A stretch of 64,000 nt of DNA. Origin: Pseudoflavitalea rhizosphaerae (GTDB lineage Bacteria; Bacteroidota; Bacteroidia; Chitinophagales; Chitinophagaceae). Both the position numbers and the translations under genes were made by a program. Of the stretch, positions 17,367-25,135 are shown piece by piece (position 1 is the stretch's first letter; each line of letters opens with the position of its first letter). The DNA lies in contig NZ_RCSU01000018.1 of the NCBI RefSeq assembly GCF_003991355.1, forward strand, positions 1 to 64,000, given 5' to 3'. A model generated the notes under the pieces. It searched no databases, had not been told where the DNA came from, and saw only the letters and a list, made by a program, of their open reading frames with translations.

Positions 17367-17414
17367 GTCGCTCGCCTCCCGGCGAGTGACCCATATTCCG
17401 TCGCCTCCGGCGAC
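17367..17414. repeat. GC-rich nested palindrome, half copy A
   Basis: Contains only the 5' half of a repeat seen complete at 22641, 24983, 49330 and 60195: the hairpins GTCGCTCGCC/GGCGAGTGAC and GTCGCC/GGCGAC, with an ATATTCC spacer. The right half is missing, so this is a truncated copy. Confidence 0.8.
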
Positions 17415-17433
17415 GTTGCACGCGATGACACAC

Positions 17434-17457
17434 AAAAAGGCGACCACTGGGGTCGCC
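17434..17457 (-). terminator. Intrinsic terminator of the metallo-beta-lactamase operon
   Basis: GGCGACC (17439-17445) pairs with GGTCGCC (17451-17457) around a 5-nt loop; on the minus strand it is followed by five T residues. It lies 43 bp after the stop of the minus-strand gene. Confidence 0.85.
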
Positions 17458-17499
17458 CGGTATCGATGTTTATCTTTTAACGGTATTTACTTTTCCTGT

Positions 17500-18903
17500 T
17501 TATCCCAGCCCGATCTCCTGGTGACGTTCGGGGATCTCGATATCTAAGAACCCTTTTTTCAGAAGACGCTGACGGAATTGTTGCTGAACATCATACTCGC
17601 CGTGAACAAGGAATAGTTTCTGCACCTGGCGGGGATCCTGGCCGGAAAGGAACTGGCTGAGATCTTCATAATCACCGTGAGCACTCATGCTGCGGATACT
17701 GCCGATCTCGGCGTGAACTTCATGCAGTACCCCGAAGATGCGCACTTCTCTTTCGCCGGACATCAGACGGCCACCAAGAGAATTGGGCTCACAATAACCT
17801 GTCATCAATATAGTATTGCGGCTGTTCTCGATATTATTACTGATATGGTGCTTCACTCTGCCGGCATCGGCCATTCCACTGGCAGAGATGATCACGCATG
17901 GCTCATTGCGGTAGTTGAGCAGCTTGGATTCATCAACGGACTTGATGTATTTGAGGCCGCTGAAGGAGAAAGGATCACTATCGGTTTGCAGTAAACGCTG
18001 TATCGTTTTGTTGAAATACTGCGGATATTTTTTTAGCAGCTCTGTAGCCTCGATGCTCAGTGGACTGTCCACGAAATAGTCGAGAGGCGGAAGCCTGCGC
18101 TCGATCTCAAGCTGATTGAGAGCAAAGAGCAGTTCCTGGGTGCGGCCAACGCTGAAAGCAGGCATGATGAGTTTTCCCTTTTTCTGAAGACAGGTCTTCT
18201 CGATCCATTGCAACAGCATGTCAGGTGTAGTGATATGCATGTCGTGAAGGCTGTTGCCATAGGTTGATTCAAGCAGGATGAAATCGGCCTGATCGAAAGG
18301 TGCGGGTGAACGAAGGATCACATCGCGGTAACGGCCCACATCGCCACTGAAAGTCAGCCGGGTGGTTTTGCCGTTCTCGTTAATGCGAAGATGAACGGCA
18401 GCGCTACCGATAATATGACCGGCATCGGTATACATAACTTCAATGTTATCGTCTATGCGAAACCAGTTGTCGTACTCCACTGTTCTGAAAGAACCCATCG
18501 CGGTAAGCGCATCTTCGGTATTGTATAATGGAGTCAGATATGGTAACCCATCTGCAATGCGACGCTTGTTGATGAATTTGGTCTCATCTTCCTGGATGCC
18601 ACCGGAATCTTCCAGCAGGATGGCTGATAGCTCTTTGGTAGCGGGCGTACAATATACTTTTCCTGAAAATCCGTCTTTGATGAGTTTGGGGATCAGACCA
18701 CTGTGATCAATATGCGCATGCGATAAGATGAGCGCCGTCACTTCATTTGGTTCAAAGCCCCAGGTCCTGTTGAGCGTATCTGTTTCGCGGCCCATCCCCT
18801 GGAACATGCCGCAATCCAGTAAATATTTGTTTCCGTTCTTGAGTGTCAGTAAATGTTTGGAGCCTGTTACCGTTCTGGCGGCTCCGTGAAAAGCAATCTT
18901 CAT
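17500..18903 (-). CDS. MBL-fold, beta-CASP RNA-processing-type hydrolase
   Basis: A 467-residue cytoplasmic metallohydrolase. The zinc motif is SHAHIDHSG with His62, His64, Asp66 and His67; further ligands appear in DAGHIIGSAAVH and FSGDVGR. The beta-CASP region (about 180-400) includes PAFSVGRTQELL, and the C-terminal RMMBL-type segment has VHAEIGSIRSMSAHGDYEDL and LVHGE. Relatives act as RNA exo- or endonucleases of the CPSF-like group. It follows the thioredoxin-like gene by 23 bp, and probably shares its transcript. RNA cleavage is a family-based inference. Confidence 0.9.
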   Translation of the reverse strand: MKIAFHGAARTVTGSKHLLTLKNGNKYLLDCGMFQGMGRETDTLNRTWGFEPNEVTALILSHAHIDHSGLIPKLIKDGFSGKVYCTPATKELSAILLEDSGGIQEDETKFINKRRIADGLPYLTPLYNTEDALTAMGSFRTVEYDNWFRIDDNIEVMYTDAGHIIGSAAVHLRINENGKTTRLTFSGDVGRYRDVILRSPAPFDQADFILLESTYGNSLHDMHITTPDMLLQWIEKTCLQKKGKLIMPAFSVGRTQELLFALNQLEIERRLPPLDYFVDSPLSIEATELLKKYPQYFNKTIQRLLQTDSDPFSFSGLKYIKSVDESKLLNYRNEPCVIISASGMADAGRVKHHISNNIENSRNTILMTGYCEPNSLGGRLMSGEREVRIFGVLHEVHAEIGSIRSMSAHGDYEDLSQFLSGQDPRQVQKLFLVHGEYDVQQQFRQRLLKKGFLDIEIPERHQEIGLG

Positions 18904-18926
18904 GAAGGATCAGAGTTTTAATTCAA

Positions 18927-19427
18927 CTACCACTTTTTATATTGTTCACCATCCAGCGCTTGTGGCGCCCAGTTAGTGAAGAAGGTGGTTACTTTATTTT
19001 TATCGTAACCTTTTCCAGCTTCGAGCAGACCGGAATCCTGTGTGTGCAGGCGATTGCCGGCAGCATCCAGCACCAGGAATACGGGGAAGCCGAAACGCTG
19101 CGGGTATCCATATTTAGCGAGGATCTTCTCGTTCTTGTTCTCTTTGCTGTAATTGAGGTGATACACCACGTAGTTGGCATTCACCAGTGAATCGATCTGC
19201 TTGTCGGTGGTTGCATAATCATTGAAACGCGCGCACCATACACACCAGTTGCCTCCGATCTGCACAAATACATGTTTCTTTTCTGCCTTAGCTTTTGCGA
19301 TGGCTTTTTTCAATCCCTCTTCCGCATTTTCAGTGGGGCTGTACAATTTGAAATTGGCCATGTCCTGCGCATTGGCAACAAATGCCGTGCAGATCAACAG
19401 GAGTGCGAACAAAAATTTATACTTCAT
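18927..19427 (-). CDS. Exported thioredoxin-like protein
   Basis: A 166-residue protein with a signal peptide (about 1-20, ending VANAQ) and a thioredoxin fold. The redox motif is CVWC (Cys62, Cys65) in GGNWCVWCARF, and the cis-proline segment is FGFPVFLVLD. It belongs with the Thioredoxin_7-like periplasmic disulfide proteins of Bacteroidota. Electron donor and substrates are unknown. It lies between the papain-type protease gene (44-bp gap) and the MBL hydrolase gene (23-bp gap). Confidence 0.88.
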   Translation of the reverse strand: MKYKFLFALLLICTAFVANAQDMANFKLYSPTENAEEGLKKAIAKAKAEKKHVFVQIGGNWCVWCARFNDYATTDKQIDSLVNANYVVYHLNYSKENKNEKILAKYGYPQRFGFPVFLVLDAAGNRLHTQDSGLLEAGKGYDKNKVTTFFTNWAPQALDGEQYKKW

Positions 19428-19471
19428 AATAAACGGGGGTGTAATTTTTTTAAAGGTAAGGAGAAATGCAG

Positions 19472-21088
19472 TTATCGTTTTGTTACTTCCACAATGGCGG
19501 CCATCACCTGTTTACCACCGGCAGGCGCCGTGAAACTGATGGTGCCTTTGCTGGTTGACTGGAAACGCAGTCCCTGCGCCAGTTGCCCGCCCAGCGCAGC
19601 ATTCACGCGGCTACCATAATCCGATGAAGGATTGCTGCCGATCTTTCTATTGGTCTCATACCAGTCCAGCGGCTCCTTACTCACTACAACTGCCATCACA
19701 TCGCGGGTACCGATGCTGTCCGGCGTCATGCTCTTATCATGTGGGAATAAGCGAAAGCCGGTGATACCACAGAAAGGAGAATATTTTGTTTTGGTTTGAT
19801 CGTCTGCTTTGGGATAAGGGAAAAGCGTATAGCTGGTACCGTCAGTTTCCTTTCCGAAAACATAGATATAGCATTCGCTGCTGTTGCGCACTTCCATTTT
19901 GAAGCGGCTGCCGATGCTCATGGGTGATACAGTTTCAAAAACATTGCCGCCGCCTGTACTCCGCAGGGGCGCATATCCACCGGCCACCATTTTATTGCCT
20001 TCCTGTCTGACCTGTACCAGTCCTACTTCACAGGTGAAAGGCTGATTGGCGGCTGCGCCTGTTTTGGGCATGGGTTCCAGCCCATATGCTTCGCGTACGA
20101 AATATTTGAAATGATTGTAACGGACCCATCCGAATCCGTTCACACCCCATTCAGGTCCCCAGCTGTTCATGATATGGAAGGCGCCGCCATATTTCTTATC
20201 GTCGTAACCCACTACACACATGGCATGTCCACCGAAACCTACCATGCGGTCATCACCGCCCTGCGGATCCCACACATCTTGTCCCATCATGCCCTGCATG
20301 AAGCTTTGTCCAACCATCATCCCGATCACAACCGGCGCACCCTGCGCCAGGTTTTCCTTGATGGCGCGCATATCGATGGCATCATTGCGGTCTCCCAGAG
20401 AGAGCCGGTTGAAGCCGCGCATCTTGAATTGAGATGCTTCACGGATCAGGCTTTGATCAGGTTGGCGGGTACAGTCCTGATCGGAATAAGGGAATTTATC
20501 ATAAGGCACAGAACCCTGTTTGGTCATGTATTCCATGGCGCGCAGGATATAGGAACCCTGGCAGCCATCGAGACCGATCTGGTTGTACAGGAAGGCCGGG
20601 CTGAACTTCAGCTCCTCGCCTTTCACGCCGCTGCGGCTGGATTCCAGCACGGTTCGTGCAGCATAAGCGCTGCTCCAGGCCACACAACTTCCCTGCTCTC
20701 CCTGGTTGCCTACTGCCGGCGCAAAGGAGGTGAGACTTGCATTATCAGGTAATGGATTTTTTGTGTTGTCGTCTGCGAGCGGCTCATAAATATTGGCCCG
20801 CTCAAATTGTTTGGGATCGAGGAAGCCACCGGTGGCAAGCCCTCCGGCAATCTGGCTGAGGTCGCCCATATTGCAGCCGCCACCGCCGCGGCCAAAGAGA
20901 AAATAACCAATACCACCAATGATCAGCAGTACAATGAGGCCCTTGCCTTTGAATAATCCGAGTAATAAGGGAAGCAGGTTAAATAAACCTCCGCCTCCTC
21001 CGGGGAATCCTCCCCCACCTCTGCCACCACCACTGTCGCTGTTACTTTCCTGAGGATCCTGTGGATCATCAACCATACGAATAGGCAT
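19472..21088 (-). CDS. C1 (papain)-family cysteine protease with N-terminal membrane anchor
   Basis: A 538-residue protein. The N-terminus has a long glycine-rich stretch (about 20-34), then a transmembrane helix (about 44-66), then a second short Gly run. The protease domain spans about 118-335: catalytic Cys135 in GEQGSCVAWSS, His288 in GGHAMCVVGYDD, and Asn308 in HIMNSWGPEWG, with oxyanion Gln132. The region after about 345 (TCEVGLVQVRQEG onward, ending FTAPAGGKQVMAAIV) looks like a DUF4384-type beta domain. There is no signal peptide; the anchor leaves the catalytic domain either in the periplasm or the cytoplasm. All catalytic residues are intact, so it should be active. Confidence 0.88.
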   Translation of the reverse strand: MPIRMVDDPQDPQESNSDSGGGRGGGGFPGGGGGLFNLLPLLLGLFKGKGLIVLLIIGGIGYFLFGRGGGGCNMGDLSQIAGGLATGGFLDPKQFERANIYEPLADDNTKNPLPDNASLTSFAPAVGNQGEQGSCVAWSSAYAARTVLESSRSGVKGEELKFSPAFLYNQIGLDGCQGSYILRAMEYMTKQGSVPYDKFPYSDQDCTRQPDQSLIREASQFKMRGFNRLSLGDRNDAIDMRAIKENLAQGAPVVIGMMVGQSFMQGMMGQDVWDPQGGDDRMVGFGGHAMCVVGYDDKKYGGAFHIMNSWGPEWGVNGFGWVRYNHFKYFVREAYGLEPMPKTGAAANQPFTCEVGLVQVRQEGNKMVAGGYAPLRSTGGGNVFETVSPMSIGSRFKMEVRNSSECYIYVFGKETDGTSYTLFPYPKADDQTKTKYSPFCGITGFRLFPHDKSMTPDSIGTRDVMAVVVSKEPLDWYETNRKIGSNPSSDYGSRVNAALGGQLAQGLRFQSTSKGTISFTAPAGGKQVMAAIVEVTKR

Positions 21089-21144
21089 AACGAATGATTT
21101 GGTTATGAATTAAAAGTAACAAGAAATCAGGGAAATGTATGTAA

Positions 21145-21175
21145 CAAAAAGAGCTGCACCAAACCCCGGTGCAGC
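21145..21175 (-). terminator. Intrinsic terminator, distal of two
   Basis: GCTGCACC (21153-21160) pairs with GGTGCAGC (21168-21175), loop of 7 nt; minus-strand T-tract at 21145-21150. It is the second terminator after lysA and lies just upstream of the protease gene. Confidence 0.75.
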
Positions 21176-21240
21176 CCTGGTTGAAAACCCAGTAGTAAAG
21201 ATGATTTTTAAACCTAAAGCACTTCGATATACGTAAAAAC

Positions 21241-21272
21241 AAAAAGGCCGGATTGGCAATAAGCCATCCGGC
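21241..21272 (-). terminator. Intrinsic terminator of lysA
   Basis: GCCGGATTGGC (21247-21257) pairs with GCCATCCGGC (21263-21272), one bulged base; five T residues follow on the minus strand. It lies about 85 bp after the lysA stop. Confidence 0.85.
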
Positions 21273-21357
21273 ACAATATTTTTTCAGAAAAAAGTAAATT
21301 ATTTCTTTTGCAGCTTTGCGTCAGCGCTACGCCAACAGGCATATTTTAACCATGCCA

Positions 21358-22572
21358 TTACAGCACTTCTACCTGATTTCTCAGGAGGTCTTCAAACTGA
21401 TCACGTTTGCGAATCAGGTGTGCCTCACCGTTAATCACCAGTACTTCCGCAGGTTTGTAACGTGAGTTGAAATTGGAGCTCATTTCAAAACCGTAGGCGC
21501 CGGCATTGTAGAATAAAAGAAGATCGCCTTCACGCACTTCATTCAGGCTACGGTCCCAGGCGAAGGTGTCGGTTTCGCAGATATTCCCAACCACTGCATA
21601 TTTTTTCTCCGCGCCACTGGGATTACTGATGTTCACGATATGATGATAGGAGTCGTAGAACATCGGGCGGATCAGGTGATTGAAGCCACTGTTCACACTT
21701 ACGAATGTAGCGGCATTGGTCTCCTTGATCACATTCACCTGTGTAACCAGGTAGCCACACTCGCTTACCAGGAATTTACCCGGCTCGAACCAAACCTGTA
21801 AGGGTTTTCCTCCGGGGATAGCATGACTGGCGAATGCTTCCTGCACTTTCTCTGCCAGCAGGTCGATATCGGTTGACACATCGCCTTCCTTGTATGGCAC
21901 TTTGAAGCCACCGCCCAGATCGATGAACTCCAGGTGTTTGAAATGCGGGATGAGACTGAACAGTACTTCGATTCCTTTCACAAACACTTCCACATCTTTG
22001 ATCTCACTGCCGGTATGGATATGCAGATCGCTGATGCGGAGATCGTACCTGTTCACCACATCCACTATCTGGTTGATCTGGTCAACAGGAATACCGAATT
22101 TACTTTTATCATGGCCGGTGGAGATCTTGAGATTGCCGCCTGCCATGATATTGGGGCGAAGGCGAAGACCTACAGGATAGGTATTGCCGTATTTGGCGCC
22201 GAATTTTTCCAGGTTGCTGAGGCTGTCGATATTGATGATCACACCGAGGGTTACCGCTTCTTCGATCTCGGAGAAAGCGATGCCATTGGATGTGTAAAGA
22301 ATGCGGGTATTGGGAAATCCGGCATGCAACGCCAGTTTCACTTCATTGATGGAACTACAGTCAACATTGGCGCCTATGCTACAGACATACTTCAGGATAT
22401 TGATATTGGTAAGCGCCTTGCAGGCGTAGAAAAATACGGTATTGCTGTTCTTAAAAGCAGTGGTGAGTTTTTCGTATTGCTCTTTGATCTTCTCTGCATG
22501 ATAGACGTAGAGCGGCGTTCCGAAATCAGTAGCCAGTTTAGACAGGTAGTCTGGGGATAGATGCTGTGACAT
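21358..22572 (-). CDS. lysA: Diaminopimelate decarboxylase
   Basis: A 404-residue PLP-dependent, fold-III decarboxylase that converts meso-diaminopimelate to L-lysine. The start is placed at ATG 22572 (MSQHLSPDYL); the frame is open 21 bp further. The PLP lysine is Lys52 in YACKA. The Gly-rich phosphate-binding segment is DLGGGF. The C-terminal active-site block from the partner subunit is NICETDTFAWDR, with the catalytic Cys, followed by NAGAYGFEMSSNFN. Length fits the family. The 5' side holds a palindromic repeat rather than a biosynthetic operon; two terminators lie downstream. Confidence 0.95.
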   Translation of the reverse strand: MSQHLSPDYLSKLATDFGTPLYVYHAEKIKEQYEKLTTAFKNSNTVFFYACKALTNINILKYVCSIGANVDCSSINEVKLALHAGFPNTRILYTSNGIAFSEIEEAVTLGVIINIDSLSNLEKFGAKYGNTYPVGLRLRPNIMAGGNLKISTGHDKSKFGIPVDQINQIVDVVNRYDLRISDLHIHTGSEIKDVEVFVKGIEVLFSLIPHFKHLEFIDLGGGFKVPYKEGDVSTDIDLLAEKVQEAFASHAIPGGKPLQVWFEPGKFLVSECGYLVTQVNVIKETNAATFVSVNSGFNHLIRPMFYDSYHHIVNISNPSGAEKKYAVVGNICETDTFAWDRSLNEVREGDLLLFYNAGAYGFEMSSNFNSRYKPAEVLVINGEAHLIRKRDQFEDLLRNQVEVL

Positions 22573-22640
22573 AGTCTGCGAATATACGAACAAAGCAATG
22601 TAACGAATGTTAGCGGAAACGGGAAAATTGCCGGATTGGA

Positions 22641-22754
22641 GAGCAGTCGCTCGCGTCCCCGCGAGTGACTTTTATTTAGTCGCCTCCGGCGACGCGGTGT
22701 TCGCCGGAGGCGAACAAATATGGGTCACTCGCCAGAGGCGAGCGACTGCTGCTC
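22641..22754. repeat. GC-rich nested palindrome, copy B
   Basis: A complete copy of the family: four small hairpins in series (GTCGCTCGCG.../GTCGCCTCCGGCGAC/TTCGCCGGAGGCGAA/.CGAGCGAC) whose outer and inner pairs are also complementary to each other, so the whole can fold as one long hairpin. The left outer hairpin has drifted (CGTCCCCG). It lies between the lysA start and the scpB stop, so the lysA promoter must be within or beyond it. Confidence 0.85.
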
Positions 22755-22765
22755 CCTGTGTGGGC

Positions 22766-22799
22766 AAAAACAAAAAGCAGCTCCCTGGGGAACTGCTTT
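22766..22799 (-). terminator. Intrinsic terminator of scpB
   Basis: AAAGCAG (22774-22780) pairs with CTGCTTT (22793-22799) with an additional CC/GG inner pairing; the minus strand continues with T-rich sequence (22766-22776). It lies 36 bp after the scpB stop. Confidence 0.8.
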
Positions 22800-22834
22800 G
22801 TATGTTTTAGCAGGCCTGAACTCCTGCTGAAAAA

Positions 22835-23893
22835 TCAATTTGACTTCTTTTCTTCGTCTTCGTTGTCTTCTTCAGATTCATCTTCATCATCGTTATCTTC
22901 TTCTTCTTCTTCGTCATCATCACCTTCCTCATCATCTTCCCCGTCTTCATCGTCATCTTCATCTTCATCTTCACCTTCTTCATTATCGCCATCCTCACCT
23001 TCTTCGTCTTCTGTATCTTCTTCTGATCCTTCAGCATCATTCTCAGCCGGTGCTTCAACTTCTGTATCGTTTTCGCTTTCTGCTGTTATTTCAATTTCAT
23101 CTTCACCTTCCGGACCGGGATCCTCTTCCGTTTCAGTGATAAACACTTCTTCGATCAGCACACCATCTTCGTCTACTTTGAAAGAAATATTTTCTTCTGT
23201 GATGATAGTGTTGTTTACTACTTCTGCATTTCCCCCTTCTTCAGCAACAGTTTCTTCCTGCTCAGGATTCAGCGGTTCGCCATTTTCCATGGCAGCTGCT
23301 GCACTTTCTTCCAGGGCGGCCACTACTGAAGCGTTCACCATGCTGTCATCAAATACTTCTTTGAGCTTGGGCAGGTCTTCTGCGGTATTGATACCGAAGT
23401 AGTCCATAAAGTTCTTGCTGGTCGCATATACGAGGGGGTGACCAGGCAAAGCTTCATTGCGGCCGGTGATCACTACCAGTTCTTTTTCCAGCAGTTTCTG
23501 AATAGCGTAATCACTGCTCACACCGCGGATGGCCTCGATCTCGGCCTTGGTCACGGGTTGTTTGTAAGCGATGATCGACAAGGTTTCCAAAGCTGCGGAA
23601 GAGAGGCGCTTCAGGAATTTGTCGCCATTCAACTGGGCAACTGTCTTATGATAATCTTTCTTGGTCAGGAACTGCCATCCGCCACCGCTCTCACGCACTT
23701 CAAACGGGTAGAATTCGGACCTGTATTTTTCAACGATCCCTTCCAGGGAGGCTTCTACCTGGTCCAGCACGATCTTATCTTCCATGAACCCGAATGCATT
23801 ATTGATCAGTTCGGTGATCTCCAGGGATGTCAGTGGTTTTTCACTGGCGAAGATCAGTGATTCGATGTGCGGTATGAGGTTTCCGATTTCCAT
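22835..23893 (-). CDS. scpB: Segregation and condensation protein B with an acidic tail
   Basis: A 352-residue ScpB. The N-terminal 170 or so residues hold two winged-helix domains (ESLIFASEKPLTSLEITELI; LETLSIIAYKQPVTKAEIEAIRG). ScpB dimerises and binds ScpA in the SMC condensin complex on the chromosome. The unusual part is the C-terminus: from about residue 205 it becomes Glu/Asp-rich, and the last 80 residues are almost only D, E, S, G and N. Ordinary ScpB has about 180-210 residues. The gene follows atpG by 36 bp on the same strand. Confidence 0.93.
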   Translation of the reverse strand: MEIGNLIPHIESLIFASEKPLTSLEITELINNAFGFMEDKIVLDQVEASLEGIVEKYRSEFYPFEVRESGGGWQFLTKKDYHKTVAQLNGDKFLKRLSSAALETLSIIAYKQPVTKAEIEAIRGVSSDYAIQKLLEKELVVITGRNEALPGHPLVYATSKNFMDYFGINTAEDLPKLKEVFDDSMVNASVVAALEESAAAAMENGEPLNPEQEETVAEEGGNAEVVNNTIITEENISFKVDEDGVLIEEVFITETEEDPGPEGEDEIEITAESENDTEVEAPAENDAEGSEEDTEDEEGEDGDNEEGEDEDEDDDEDGEDDEEGDDDEEEEEDNDDEDESEEDNEDEEKKSN

Positions 23894-23929
23894 GCAATAG
23901 ATTGGCGGATTTAGATAACCGTTTAAGAA

Positions 23930-24811
23930 TTATCCCTGCAGAGCTGCTGCACCACTTACGATCTCAGTGAGCTCGGTAGTGATTGCGGCCTGACGCGCAC
24001 GGTTGTAGCTGATCTTGAGTGAGCGCAACATTTCGTTGGCATTCTCAGTGGCTTTATCCATGGCGGTCATACGGGCTCCATGCTCGGAAGCGTGTGCATC
24101 CAGAACGGCCTTGAACAGTTGTGTGTTCAGGATCTTCGGCATCAGTTCTGCGATCAGTTCTTCTTTGGCAGGTTCGAAGATGAAGTCGCTTTTCCTGGCG
24201 CCTTCTTTTTTCTCCACTTTAGGGATGGGGAGGAAGCGTTCAACCACGAAGCGCTGTGTAGCGGCGTTCTTGAATTCACTGTACACGATCTCCACTACAT
24301 CGAATTCTTTGGATTCGAAGGCTTTCACTGCAGCCTGTGCGCATTGTTGTACACTTTCGAAGCTGAGGTGGAGGAAAATATCTTTGTAAGTATCGGTAGC
24401 GTTGAATTTATTCTTGGCAAAATGCTCATAACCTTTTTTGCCGATGCTCCAGATCTGCACATTGCCTTTGGCAAATTGTGAGGAGTATTTTTCCTTGATG
24501 GTGTTCTTGGCTGCTTTGATCACGTTCGCATTGTAAGCGCCACAAAGTCCGCGGTCACTGGTGATCACAATCAGCAACACTTTTTCAACAGGTCTTTCCA
24601 CTGCCAGGCTTCCACCGAGATCCCCTTCGGAGCTGCTCACGATATTGCTCAGCACTTCCTGGAGTTTGCGGCTGTAAGGACGCATCTGCACGATCGCATC
24701 CTGCGCTTTTCTCAGCTTGGCGGCGCTCACCATTTTCATCGCTTTGGTGATCTGCTGCGTGTTTTGAACCGATTTGATCCTGTTACGAACTTCTTTTAAT
24801 TGACCTGCCAT
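23930..24811 (-). CDS. atpG: F1-type ATP synthase gamma subunit
   Basis: A 293-residue protein with the diagnostic ends: N-terminal LKEVRNRIKSVQNTQQITKAMKMV and C-terminal NRARQAAITTELTEIVSGAAA. Gamma is the rotating central shaft that couples proton flow in Fo to catalysis in F1. Length is normal. No other atp gene adjoins it; the neighbours are scpB downstream and divergent surE upstream, so it is split from the rest of the ATP synthase operon. A TACCTTTG box is present about 95 bp before the start. Confidence 0.96.
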   Translation of the reverse strand: MAGQLKEVRNRIKSVQNTQQITKAMKMVSAAKLRKAQDAIVQMRPYSRKLQEVLSNIVSSSEGDLGGSLAVERPVEKVLLIVITSDRGLCGAYNANVIKAAKNTIKEKYSSQFAKGNVQIWSIGKKGYEHFAKNKFNATDTYKDIFLHLSFESVQQCAQAAVKAFESKEFDVVEIVYSEFKNAATQRFVVERFLPIPKVEKKEGARKSDFIFEPAKEELIAELMPKILNTQLFKAVLDAHASEHGARMTAMDKATENANEMLRSLKISYNRARQAAITTELTEIVSGAAALQG

Positions 24812-24904
24812 GTTTTGCGTTTAAATATCTAAGGCTCAGAGCGTAAGTTAAGATCTTCATTTTACCGCGCAAAGCCCCGGACGTGAAACCTTAAAAATCG
24901 GCTG

Positions 24905-24912
24905 CAAAGGTA
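24905..24912 (-). promoter_or_regulatory. Putative -7 promoter box for atpG
   Basis: The minus strand reads TACCTTTG, a perfect match to the Bacteroidota -7 consensus TAnnTTTG. No TTTG lies at the expected upstream distance. The leader would be about 85 nt. Confidence 0.5.
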
Positions 24913-24982
24913 GATCAAAACAGTGATTTTTCCATCTGGTGGGGGAAAATTGTGGTATACCTGTGAATAGCGGAGAGTGGCC

Positions 24983-25090
24983 GGTCGCTCGCCTCCCGGC
25001 GAGTGACCTGTATTAGTTCGCTTCCGGCGAACACTGAACTCGCCAGAGGCGAGCAAACAAAAGTCACTCGCCGGGAGGCGAGCGACTGCC
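24983..25090. repeat. GC-rich nested palindrome, copy C
   Basis: A complete copy between the divergent atpG and surE genes. The outer arms (GTCGCTCGCCTCCCGGCGAG at left) are intact. The inner hairpins differ from the other copies (TTCGCTTCCGGCGAA and CTCGCCAGAGGCGAG), with pairing kept within each small hairpin. It ends 46 bp before the surE start codon. Confidence 0.85.
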
Positions 25091-25121
25091 AGCTCACTGA
25101 AATTTCTGGCCTTTTTTGCTT

Positions 25122-25129
25122 TATTTTTG
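25122..25129 (+). promoter_or_regulatory. Putative -7 promoter box of surE
   Basis: TATTTTTG is a perfect TAnnTTTG match ending 6 nt before ATG 25136. Transcription from it would begin at or next to the start codon, giving a leaderless mRNA. Confidence 0.5.
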
Positions 25130-25135
25130 TTTCGC

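Noticed and set aside
20111-20752. A 213-residue plus-strand frame inside the papain-type protease gene
   Set aside because: Antisense to the catalytic domain, where Cys, His and Asn motifs are intact on the minus strand.
22758-23402. A 214-residue plus-strand frame made almost entirely of serines
   Set aside because: It is the antisense image of the acidic scpB tail (GAA/GAT codons read as TTC/ATC/TCT), with no start context or family features.
22641-25090. CRISPR array
   Set aside because: The GC-rich repeats are isolated, kilobases apart, with no regular spacers and no cas genes.
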